A DNA stretch of 45,574 nt, taken from assembly GCA_015065135.1 (NCBI GenBank), contig SVQY01000016.1, positions 1 through 45,574 of the forward strand. Reading direction: 5' to 3'. This document shows, one piece after another, positions 16,315 through 22,912 of this stretch; within the stretch, counting starts at the first letter, position 1, and each line of letters begins with the position of its first letter. The notes beneath the pieces were generated by a model, which searched no databases, had not been told where the DNA came from, and worked only from the letters and a program-made list of their open reading frames with translations. The DNA is from Oscillospiraceae bacterium. GTDB taxonomy: Bacteria > Bacillota > Clostridia > Oscillospirales > CAG-272. The translations under genes and the position numbers were made by a program.

Positions 16315-17223
16315 ATGAATTTTAATTGCAGAGATGAGATCATCGCGCTGACCCCACAGTGGAAGGGGGAGCGTCTTCCAGACGGGCGCCCCAAGGTGGC
16401 GGAAAAGTATCTGAAGGCGCTCCGCACACTTACCCTGGAGGAGGTCTGGAAGCCGATCTTCGTTAAGGGCTACGAGAGTCAATTTGAGGGGAGACTCCAC
16501 ACCCTGCACAATGACGGCAGAAAGCTGATCGGCAGAGCCGTCACCGCCACCTATTGCCCCTACCGTCCCGACCTTGACGAGGTGACCAAGAATGTCGGTC
16601 GCAGCGAGGGGCGCACAGGCACCTACAATCAATGGGTCATTGACAATCTGCTGGAATACGACGTGCCCGTGATCGATATGTACGACAAGATCTATAAGGG
16701 CACCTTCCTCGGTGGTAATCTGACCACAGCTCTCAAGAACAAGACCAAGAATGAGAACGGCGGTGCCGTGATCTGGGGAGGCATCCGCGATACAGAGCAG
16801 ATGCAAAAGGTAGAGAACACCCAGGTCTATTACCGCGGCATCGATCCCACCCCCATCCGCGATTTCATCATGACGGGCTATAACACCGTTACCCGTATCG
16901 GCAACGCGGTCTGCCTGCCCGGTGACGTGGTGTTCGGTGCGGGGGGCGGCGTGCTGTTCATCCCCGCGCACCTGGTGGAGGAGGTGGTCGGCGGCGCTGC
17001 CAAAACGCAGGTGAAGGATATCTTCGGCTTTGAGATGATCAGCCAGAACAAATTCACCACCGCCCAGATCGATCGCAACACCTGGACAAAGGAGATGCTG
17101 GACCTGCTTATGGACTTCATCAGGACCGACGACCGCGCGGCGGCCTACCGTGATCTGGACTGGTCGCACGAGTATGATCTCGCCATCAACGGTGATCCCA
17201 CCGACACCCAGTCTTCGTTGTAA
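16315..17223 (+). CDS. RraA-like protein, candidate 2-keto-acid (HMG/CHA-type) aldolase
   Basis: 302 residues, longer than RNase E regulator RraA (~160) because of N- and C-terminal extensions, as in the RraA-like enzymes annotated in sugar-acid operons. The core motif GGIRDTEQ has Arg158-Asp159, the Arg-Asp pair that binds metal and pyruvate enolate in 4-hydroxy-4-methyl-2-oxoglutarate aldolases; GDVVFGAGGGVLFIP follows. The acidic residue expected about 20 residues earlier in the aldolase motif may be Asn135 (GGNL), so activity is uncertain. As the last operon gene after a dehydratase and a dehydrogenase, cleavage of a 2-keto-3-deoxy sugar acid to pyruvate plus an aldehyde is the best guess. 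The start follows AAGGAGAAGG. Confidence 0.75.
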   Translation: MNFNCRDEIIALTPQWKGERLPDGRPKVAEKYLKALRTLTLEEVWKPIFVKGYESQFEGRLHTLHNDGRKLIGRAVTATYCPYRPDLDEVTKNVGRSEGRTGTYNQWVIDNLLEYDVPVIDMYDKIYKGTFLGGNLTTALKNKTKNENGGAVIWGGIRDTEQMQKVENTQVYYRGIDPTPIRDFIMTGYNTVTRIGNAVCLPGDVVFGAGGGVLFIPAHLVEEVVGGAAKTQVKDIFGFEMISQNKFTTAQIDRNTWTKEMLDLLMDFIRTDDRAAAYRDLDWSHEYDLAINGDPTDTQSSL

Positions 17224-17266
17224 GCAAGCAAAAAAGCACCCCAACGGGGTGCTTTTTTGCTTGCTT
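17223..17266. terminator. Bidirectional terminator between the xylanase operon and hpf
   Basis: A very long nearly perfect stem, AGCAAGCAAAAAAGCACCCC / GGGGTGCTTTTTTGCTTGCT, with loop AAC. T-tracts lie on both strands. Confidence 0.92.
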
Positions 17267-17270
17267 TGCT

Positions 17271-17789
17271 TTATTCGGCGATGATCAGACCGTAGTCGCC
17301 CGCCTTGCGGCGATAGACCACGCAGGGCTCATTGGTCTCGGCATCGCGGAACACAAAGAACTGGTGGCCCAGCAGCTCCATTTGCAAAATGGCCTCCTCT
17401 ACCGACATGGGCTTGATGGGGAAGGACTTGGTGCGGATCTGAAACTCGCCCTCCTCCTCGTCCGCATCGTCGGGCAGGACGGTATCAAAGGCGCCGGTGC
17501 GCAGTCTCTTTTCCAAACGGGTCTTGTTTTTGCGGATCTGGCGCTCCAGCGATTCGATCGCCTCGTCAATGGCGTTCTGGAAGCTTTCTGCACCCTCCTC
17601 GCTGCGGAAAAAGGTGCCGTTGTAATCAATGGTGATCTCAATATATTGCAGATCATGTCTGCAGCTGTAGACAACGAATGCCTCAGCATCGTCGCCAAAG
17701 AAACGATCAAATTTGGCCAGCTTTTTTTCGGTCAATTCCTTCAGAGATGGGCGAACAGTCATTTGCTTTCCACTAACAGTAATTTTCAT
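17271..17789 (-). CDS. hpf: Ribosome hibernation promoting factor, long form
   Basis: 172 residues. The N-terminal ~100 residues form the ribosome-binding S30AE domain (MKITVSGKQMTVRPSLKELT, KLAKFDRFFG). An acidic linker (PDDADEEEGEFQ) leads to the C-terminal dimerisation domain (MSVEEAILQMELLGHQFFVF, VVYRRKAGDYGLI) that pairs 70S ribosomes into 100S dimers in Gram-positive bacteria. ATG 17789 follows AAAGGCGG; an in-frame GTG at 17843 overlaps a GAGGAGG sequence and would add 18 unrelated residues. A TATAAT on the minus strand at 17864-17869 is the probable -10 box, which gives a ~70-base leader. Single gene, convergent with the xylanase operon. Confidence 0.95.
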   Translation of the reverse strand: MKITVSGKQMTVRPSLKELTEKKLAKFDRFFGDDAEAFVVYSCRHDLQYIEITIDYNGTFFRSEEGAESFQNAIDEAIESLERQIRKNKTRLEKRLRTGAFDTVLPDDADEEEGEFQIRTKSFPIKPMSVEEAILQMELLGHQFFVFRDAETNEPCVVYRRKAGDYGLIIAE

Positions 17790-17863
17790 CGCAATTCCGC
17801 CTTTCTGTAACCGTAGGGTGCCGCGAGTGGGTCGTGCGGACACCTCCTCGGGTTTACACTCTC

Positions 17864-17869
17864 ATTATA
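17864..17869 (-). promoter_or_regulatory. -10 box of the hpf promoter
   Basis: A perfect TATAAT on the minus strand, with no convincing -35 hexamer (TTATTT at the 17-base spacing). The leader between here and the hpf start is GC-rich and contains a GAGGAGGTG sequence with no productive start. Confidence 0.45.
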
Positions 17870-17944
17870 GCACATTCTTTGTGAAAAATAAATAGGTTTT
17901 CAGAAAAAAATAAGAAAAATTTGTGAAAAATTTCGCTATTTTTG

Positions 17945-17980
17945 TCAAAAAAGCGCCCTGCATGCCGCAAGGCGCTTTTT
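17945..17980 (-). terminator. Terminator of the LacI/esterase operon
   Basis: Minus-strand stem AAAAAAGCGCC / GGCGCTTTTTT with an inner GCATGC segment and a T6 tail, immediately after the esterase stop at 17983. Confidence 0.85.
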
Positions 17981-17982
17981 TA

Positions 17983-18777
17983 TCAAAGCTCTTTTGCCCA
18001 CTTGATGGCAAGCTCGACCCAGCATGCGCAATGGGGGTTCAGCATACGGGTCTGCTCATTGCAAAGGGCGAGACCGTGAGGGCCGTCGGGGAAGATATGC
18101 AGCTCAAAGGGAACCTTTGCCTTGGTCATGGCCTCGGCCATCAGCAGCGCGTTCTGTACCGGTACGCAGCCGTCGTTGAAGGTGTGCCAGATAAAGGCAG
18201 GTGGGGTAGTCTCATTTACGTGCAGCTCCAGCGAGAAGCGATCCATCTCCTCCTGCGTGGCCTCCTTGCTGCCGCAAAGCTTATGGATGCTGCCCTTGTG
18301 CGCCCATTCGCCAGCGCTGATAACGGGGTAGCAGAGGATCATACCCGTGGGGCGGTTGATGCCCTCGGGGGCATCCTTCAGGACCTCCGCAAGTGCGGGA
18401 TGATTCCAGAGCACGCCGGCGCTGGCGGCAAGGTGACCGCCTGCGGAAAAGCCGCAGGTGAAAACGTAAGCAGGGTCCACGTTGAACTCCTCTGCATGCT
18501 CACGGACGTAGCGGACCGCCAGTGCCACCTGCTTTAAGGGGGCATAGTCCTTGGCTTCCTCCTTGATGCCGTAGCGTAGGATAAAGGTAGCAAATCCGGC
18601 CGCCAGGAACTGGGTGGCGATCGGCTCGGCTTCACGGTCGGAGAGCGCACCGTAGCCGCCGCCGGGGCAAACGATCACGGCGCGGCGCGGGGTCTGCCGC
18701 AGCTCCGCGGTGTTGGAAATACAGATGGGGGTCAGAGTGGCGTTGTCGTGCCCGAGTGGAATGGTTTCGTAAAGCAT
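17983..18777 (-). CDS. Alpha/beta hydrolase, acetylxylan esterase/BD-FAE-like
   Basis: 264 residues. The oxyanion-hole motif CPGGGY is at 37-42, the nucleophile elbow GFSAGGH centres on Ser111, Asp202 (TFNDGCVPV) and His234 (GPHG) complete the triad. This layout is typical of the bifunctional acetylxylan/feruloyl esterase group of the COG0657 family found in gut bacteria. There is no signal peptide, so it probably removes acetyl or feruloyl groups from imported xylo-oligosaccharides in the cytoplasm. It lies 12 bases downstream of a LacI-type regulator and is probably controlled by it. The start follows AAGGAGAACC. Confidence 0.85.
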   Translation of the reverse strand: MLYETIPLGHDNATLTPICISNTAELRQTPRRAVIVCPGGGYGALSDREAEPIATQFLAAGFATFILRYGIKEEAKDYAPLKQVALAVRYVREHAEEFNVDPAYVFTCGFSAGGHLAASAGVLWNHPALAEVLKDAPEGINRPTGMILCYPVISAGEWAHKGSIHKLCGSKEATQEEMDRFSLELHVNETTPPAFIWHTFNDGCVPVQNALLMAEAMTKAKVPFELHIFPDGPHGLALCNEQTRMLNPHCACWVELAIKWAKEL

Positions 18778-18789
18778 GATTGGTTCTCC

Positions 18790-19788
18790 TTACATATTTT
18801 TTACGGTGCGGCGCTCGATCAGCTTGGTAGGCAGAACGATCTGTGCGCTTTGTTCAGCCTTGCCGTTGATCTTGCTCCACAGCAGCTCTGCGGCTGCCGT
18901 TGCCATTGTTTTTTTGGAAACGCTGATAGAGGAAAGGGCAGGGGAAAAGGAAAAATCCGAGCAGATGTTGTCAAAGCCCACCACCGAGAGGGCGGCAGGA
19001 ACCGTCCTTCCCATCTCCTCCAGCACCGAGATGGCCTCAAAGGCCAGCAGATCGCTGAAGGCGATCAGCGCGGTGACCTCGTGGTGAGTCTCGAAAAAAC
19101 GGCGTATCCGTGCGCGGTTACTGCCGTCGGTCTTGACCGAAAGCGAGAGCACATGGTCGTCGTCTAACGGTATCTGCCGTTCCTTGTGGGCGCGGCGGAT
19201 GCCCTCCAGTCGCTCGCTTGCTGCCGAAATGCGCCCCTCACCGTTGAAATAGGCCAGCTGCCGATGCCCGGCGTCAAACAGATGCGTCGCCGCCAGATAG
19301 CCGCCCAGCGCATCGTCGCAGATCACGTAATCTGCGTCATCCGCGCGTCTGCCGATGAGGCAGAAGGGCACGCCGGTGCTTTTCAGCAGAGCAAGGTTTG
19401 CCTCGTCGTCGGCGGTAGGGCAGAGGATGATGCCGTCTGCATTCTGTGCCAGCGCCGCGCGGATGGCATCCAGCTCGATCTCTTTGTTTTCATCGGTGTT
19501 CAGCACGAAAACGGTGTAGGATTTCTGCCTGAAAAAGGCCTCAATGCCGCGAAACATAATGATAAAGTTGGGGTTTGCCACGTCGGGCAGGATCAGCGCG
19601 ATGGTACGGCTGCGCCCGGAGCGCAGACCGCTGGCGGCGGTGTTGCGGATGTAGCCCATCTCGTCTGCCACGCGGCAGATCTCCTCACGCGTGAGAGGTG
19701 ATATGTCGGTTTTGCCGGAGAGAGCGTGCGACACGGTGTTGATGGAATAGCCGGTGCGTGTAGCAATATCCTTTAACGTGACCTTCAT
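18790..19788 (-). CDS. LacI family transcriptional regulator
   Basis: 332 residues, the usual LacI/GalR length. The N-terminal helix-turn-helix and hinge read VTLKDIATRTGYSINTVSHA, followed by LSGKTDISPLTREEI and a periplasmic-binding-protein-like sugar-sensing domain (TIALILPDVANPNF, LIGRRADDADYVICDD, SVVGFDNI). Ribosome binding site GGAGGGAGATG precedes ATG 19788. It is the first gene of an operon with the esterase. A 13-base palindrome over its own -35 region suggests autoregulation. The inducer is probably a sugar released from xylan or pectin, but cannot be named. Confidence 0.92.
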   Translation of the reverse strand: MKVTLKDIATRTGYSINTVSHALSGKTDISPLTREEICRVADEMGYIRNTAASGLRSGRSRTIALILPDVANPNFIIMFRGIEAFFRQKSYTVFVLNTDENKEIELDAIRAALAQNADGIILCPTADDEANLALLKSTGVPFCLIGRRADDADYVICDDALGGYLAATHLFDAGHRQLAYFNGEGRISAASERLEGIRRAHKERQIPLDDDHVLSLSVKTDGSNRARIRRFFETHHEVTALIAFSDLLAFEAISVLEEMGRTVPAALSVVGFDNICSDFSFSPALSSISVSKKTMATAAAELLWSKINGKAEQSAQIVLPTKLIERRTVKNM

Positions 19789-19800
19789 AGCATCTCCCTC

Positions 19801-19847
19801 CTTGTTTGATCAGCATCATTGTAACACATTCCTTCTTGTTTGACAAG
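19801..19847 (-). promoter_or_regulatory. LacI-gene promoter with candidate operator
   Basis: Minus-strand TTGTCA (19841-19846), 17-base spacer, TACAAT (19818-19823). The palindrome CTTGTTTGACAAG (19835-19847) covers the -35 box, and its left half CTTGTTTGA recurs at 19801-19809. Both are suited to repression by the LacI-type protein. Confidence 0.55.
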
Positions 19848-19864
19848 ATTTTTTTGCGAAACCC

Positions 19865-19892
19865 TTGACTTTTATAGGGAAGGTGATATAAT
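19865..19892 (+). promoter_or_regulatory. Promoter of the folT-folC transcript
   Basis: TTGACT (19865-19870), 16-base spacer, TATAAT (19887-19892). Transcription would start about ten bases before the riboswitch aptamer. Confidence 0.75.
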
Positions 19893-19903
19893 GAAACTAT
19901 CTT

Positions 19904-20008
19904 GAAGAGTAAGAGTTGTGGCGTCAAGTGCCGATGGGACGGGGAGTTGCCGGTCGGACGAAGGGCAAGATATACTTGCACCGCGGTCACCGCTCTGCAT
20001 CCCGCTTC
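19904..20008 (+). ncRNA. Tetrahydrofolate (THF-I) riboswitch aptamer
   Basis: The leader contains the conserved THF-I blocks in order: GAAGAGTA, GCGTCAAGTG, GATGGGACG...GTTGCC, CGAAGGGC, ACCGCGGTCACC and CTCTGCATCCCGCTTC. The closing helix pairs GAAG (19904-19907) with CTTC (20005-20008), and AGAG..GTGG pairs with the CCGCTCT region. It lies between a promoter and a gene for the folate transporter subunit, the classic target of this riboswitch. Binding of reduced folate is expected to lower expression of the downstream gene. Confidence 0.85.
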
Positions 20009-20031
20009 ATTTACAGAAAAGAGCGTATCGC

Positions 20032-20071
20032 CCTCCTTTTGTCGATGAATTTCGGGAAAAGGAGGTTTTTT
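20032..20071 (+). promoter_or_regulatory. Riboswitch expression platform: hairpin that hides the folT ribosome binding site and can act as terminator
   Basis: CCTCCTTTT (20032-20040) pairs perfectly with AAAAGGAGG (20057-20065), and the right arm is the ribosome binding site for ATG 20074. Six T residues (20066-20071) follow, so the same hairpin can sequester the ribosome binding site or terminate transcription. Confidence 0.75.
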
Positions 20072-20073
20072 GT

Positions 20074-21954
20074 ATGTCAAAAGAACAGGAAAAATTCAAA
20101 AAGAATGCACCCTTCAGCCTTGGCCGGCGATTGCGCCGTGATCTGGCGGTCTTTGGTAATCTGCGGGTGCTTTGCCTTGCCGCTATGCTGGCTGCGATGG
20201 GTGTGGTACTCGGCTATCTGGCCAAGCTCCTCTTTGGCACAGGGCCGTTGCGTATCACCTTTGAGAATCTGCCCATCATATTCGGCGGCATCACCTTCGG
20301 CCCCTTTATGGGGGCGATGATCGCTGTCATCTCCGATCTTTGCAGCTGCCTGTTTTCAGGGCAGGGACCCAATCCGCTCATTGCGGTGGGCTCGGTATCT
20401 ATCGGCTTTTTCTCCGGCTTTTTCGGAAATTATCTGTTTCGCCGCCGTCGCTTTTTTCATCTTTTTCTGGTAGAGGAGCTGACGCATCTCATTGGCTCGG
20501 TAACGATCAAGTCGCTGGCCCTTTATACCATGGGCTACGCGTGGCCGCTGCTGCTGCCCAGGCTTCCTATTTACATTGCCATTGCCTGTTGTGAGGCGGC
20601 GATGCTGCGCGTGCTGCTGCAAAGCCGACATCTGAACGAGCTCCTGGAGCGCATACTGCCCACTCCCAAGGAGGAGAGAACGATGACCTATGAAGAAGCC
20701 TTGGCCTATATCCATTCGGTGGTCTGGAAGGGGAGTCGCCCCGGCCTGGAGCGTATCACCGAGCTTTTGGAAAAGCTGGGCAATCCGCAGGATAAGCTGC
20801 GCTTTATCCACGTGGCGGGCACCAACGGCAAGGGGTCCTTTTGCTCGATGACAGAATCGGTCCTGCGCGCCGCAGGCTATAAGACCGGCCTGTTCGTTTC
20901 GCCCTATATCAAGCATTTCAACGAGCGTATCTGCGTTTCCGGCGTTCCCATTGATAATGAGGCGTTGGCCAGAGCCACCGCTGCGGTCAAGCCGATCGCC
21001 GACAGTATGGCGGATGCCCCCACCGAGTTTGAATTGATCACGGCCATCGGCTTTGTCCATTTTGTGGAATGCGGATGCGATATCGTGGTGCTGGAGACGG
21101 GTATGGGAGGCAGACTGGATTCCACCAACGTGATCAAGGATCCGCTCTTTACCGTCATTACCGGCATCGCTATGGATCATACCGCTTTTCTCGGTGATAC
21201 GGTAGAAAAGATCGCTGCCGAAAAGGCAGGGATCATCAAAAGGGGCGCACCTGTGCTGTGGGGTGGGCGTGACGCCGCCGCCAGAGCGGTGATCGCCGCC
21301 AAAGCCGAGGAGCTGGGCGTGCCGATGCTTGCCACCGAGGATCAGCCGCTGACGGTACGAAAAATGACGCTGAACGGTACCGTGGCAGATTACGGCGCGT
21401 GGCAGAACGTGCGCATCTCGCTGCTTGGTAGCTATCAGCCGCGCAACCTTGCCAACGTGCTGGCAGCCGTTCCGCTGATGCGGGAGGCAGGGCTGAATAT
21501 CCCGGACGAGGCGGTCTATCAGGGGCTTGCCGCCGCCCGTTGGCCCGGGCGCTTTGAAAAGCTTTCGGATCAGCCGCTGATCCTTTCCGACGGTGCCCAC
21601 AACCCCGAGGGCGTGGATGCGGCGGTGGAGAGCATCAAGGCGTATTTCCCCAACGAAAAGGTGCTGCTTTTGTCGGGCGTGATGGCAGATAAGGATTATC
21701 GCGGCATGGTGGAGACCCTTGCTCCCATCGCTGCCGAGGCCTTTACCCTGACACCGGATAATCCCCGTTCGCTTCCTGCTGCGGATTTTGCCGAGGCCTT
21801 CAAGGAGGGTGGCGTTCCCGCCACTGCCTATGATACCGTTGCCGCGGCGGTCGCTGCGGCCGTGGCAAGGGCAAGGGAGACCGGCAAGCCGCTTGTTTCG
21901 CTCGGTTCTCTGTATATGTATTGCGAGGTCACAAACGCCTTGGAAAATCTATGA
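20074..21954 (+). CDS. FolT-FolC fusion: ECF folate transporter S component joined to folylpolyglutamate synthase
   Basis: 626 residues in one open frame. Residues 1-203 match FolT, the membrane S component of ECF folate transporters: AAMLAAMGVVLGYLAKLLF, RITFENLPIIFGGITFGP, five or six hydrophobic helices, ending LNELLERILPTPKEERT. Residues 204-626 are a complete FolC: MTYEEALAYIHSVVWKGSRP, the P-loop HVAGTNGKGSF, the folate loop FVSPYIKHFNERI, MGGRLDSTNVI, AEKAGIIK and SDGAHNPEG. FolC adds glutamates to folate in the cytoplasm and so traps it. ATG 20074 uses AAAAGGAGG. Inside the frame, AAGGAGG at 20668-20674 lies eight bases before ATG 20683 (Met204), so free FolC could also be made. The A and T components are not in the window. 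Confidence 0.88.
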   Translation: MSKEQEKFKKNAPFSLGRRLRRDLAVFGNLRVLCLAAMLAAMGVVLGYLAKLLFGTGPLRITFENLPIIFGGITFGPFMGAMIAVISDLCSCLFSGQGPNPLIAVGSVSIGFFSGFFGNYLFRRRRFFHLFLVEELTHLIGSVTIKSLALYTMGYAWPLLLPRLPIYIAIACCEAAMLRVLLQSRHLNELLERILPTPKEERTMTYEEALAYIHSVVWKGSRPGLERITELLEKLGNPQDKLRFIHVAGTNGKGSFCSMTESVLRAAGYKTGLFVSPYIKHFNERICVSGVPIDNEALARATAAVKPIADSMADAPTEFELITAIGFVHFVECGCDIVVLETGMGGRLDSTNVIKDPLFTVITGIAMDHTAFLGDTVEKIAAEKAGIIKRGAPVLWGGRDAAARAVIAAKAEELGVPMLATEDQPLTVRKMTLNGTVADYGAWQNVRISLLGSYQPRNLANVLAAVPLMREAGLNIPDEAVYQGLAAARWPGRFEKLSDQPLILSDGAHNPEGVDAAVESIKAYFPNEKVLLLSGVMADKDYRGMVETLAPIAAEAFTLTPDNPRSLPAADFAEAFKEGGVPATAYDTVAAAVAAAVARARETGKPLVSLGSLYMYCEVTNALENL

Positions 21955-21994
21955 AAAAAGCGTGCATCCGCCATGGCGGATGCACGCTTTTTTT
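21954..21994 (+). terminator. Terminator of the folT-folC transcript
   Basis: A perfect stem AAAAAAGCGTGCATCCGCC / GGCGGATGCACGCTTTTTT with a 3-base ATG loop and a T-tail, starting on the last base of the stop codon. Confidence 0.92.
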
Positions 21995-22005
21995 GAATGC
22001 GCCGG

Positions 22006-22037
22006 TTGACGACAAATGATCCTCCACGTGTTATAAT
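22006..22037 (+). promoter_or_regulatory. Promoter of the phage-tail-like gene pair
   Basis: Perfect TATAAT (22032-22037) with an extended -10 TGT immediately upstream. A TTGACG (22006-22011) is 20 bases away, longer than optimal, so the extended -10 is probably decisive. Confidence 0.6.
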
Positions 22038-22062
22038 GGGTATCGGGAAAGGCTCCCGAATG

Positions 22063-22091
22063 GCACGTGTGCGCCAAAAACGCGCATACGT
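22063..22091 (+). other. 5' leader hairpin upstream of the phage-tail-like genes
   Basis: ACGTGTGCGC pairs with GCGCATACGT (ten pairs, one G-T) around a CAAAAAC loop. No T-tract follows, so it is not a terminator; it may stabilise the mRNA or regulate translation. A smaller CGGGA/TCCCG hairpin precedes it. Confidence 0.45.
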
Positions 22092-22123
22092 GTACGAAAA
22101 AACAAGAAAAAAGGAGGATTTTT

Positions 22124-22906
22124 ATGCCACAGATCGTGTGCAATATTTCTTTGGATGTCTCGGTGGATCACACCGAGCAGACCTTTGCCGCAAAGCAGGG
22201 GGATTCGCAGAGCCGATTGCTTTGCGTGACCTTTACCGATTGCGGTAAGCCGCTGCCCATTGAGCGCCAAGCGGTGGTGCTGCTGAACGTCAAGAAGGGG
22301 GAGGAGACCGCCTCCTTTGAGGGAGCGGTTACCGAGGAGGGAAAGGCACTTTTCGTCATCCCGGATTTCGTGCTGGCCGAGGCCGGTCGCGTGCGTTGTG
22401 ATGTTTCTGCCATCGGCCGCACGGGCGGCCGCTTGACGACCGCGGATTTTGTGATCGCGGTGGAGGAGACCGTGGCGCCCGGCGGTGAGCTTGGCAGCGA
22501 CGCGGCCATTTCGGATCTGGCTGCGGAATTTATCGCGTCGCAGCGGCTTTTGCCGCTCCTTCCCACAGTAGAAGGGGAGGGCTATCTGCTTTCGCCTGCC
22601 GTTAATCACAAATATACGCTGGATCTTTCGGATAGCAGCTACGCGCCGGAAGGCGTTTGGAAGCCGTTTCGTCTTGTGCTGCCTCGGCCGCAGGATGCAG
22701 CAAGAGAAAACTGGATCCTGATCTACTGCCACGCGCCATTGACTGCTGGTGGAGATGCGCTGCAGATCACGCTTGACGAGAGCTGCCTTTTGGCCGACGG
22801 CGTGCAGCCGTCGATCTCTTTTGCGGATTTTGACCTACTCTGCACCTACTCCGCAGGAGCCGGTGCGTGGCAGATCGGCTTTGTGCAATATCAGAAAAAG
22901 GGGTAA
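22124..22906 (+). CDS. BppU-like phage baseplate upper protein
   Basis: 260 residues. The N-terminal ~125 residues follow the BppU family pattern: a beta-strand start (IVCNISLDVSV), the AAKQGDSQSRLLCVTFTD motif, AVVLLNVKKGEE, ALFVIPDFVLAEAGRVRCDV and TADFVIAVEETV. In lactococcal and related phages this domain joins the receptor-binding tip to the baseplate. The C-terminal half (LLPTVEGEGYLLSPAV...) is a beta-rich domain not recognised. The start is ATG 22124 after AAAGGAGG; an upstream ATG at 22067 lies inside the leader hairpin. The gene is paired with the next one, seven bases apart. No head, tail-tube, lysis or integrase genes are nearby, which is odd for a phage gene. Confidence 0.72.
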   Translation: MPQIVCNISLDVSVDHTEQTFAAKQGDSQSRLLCVTFTDCGKPLPIERQAVVLLNVKKGEETASFEGAVTEEGKALFVIPDFVLAEAGRVRCDVSAIGRTGGRLTTADFVIAVEETVAPGGELGSDAAISDLAAEFIASQRLLPLLPTVEGEGYLLSPAVNHKYTLDLSDSSYAPEGVWKPFRLVLPRPQDAARENWILIYCHAPLTAGGDALQITLDESCLLADGVQPSISFADFDLLCTYSAGAGAWQIGFVQYQKKG

Positions 22907-22912
22907 GACGGT

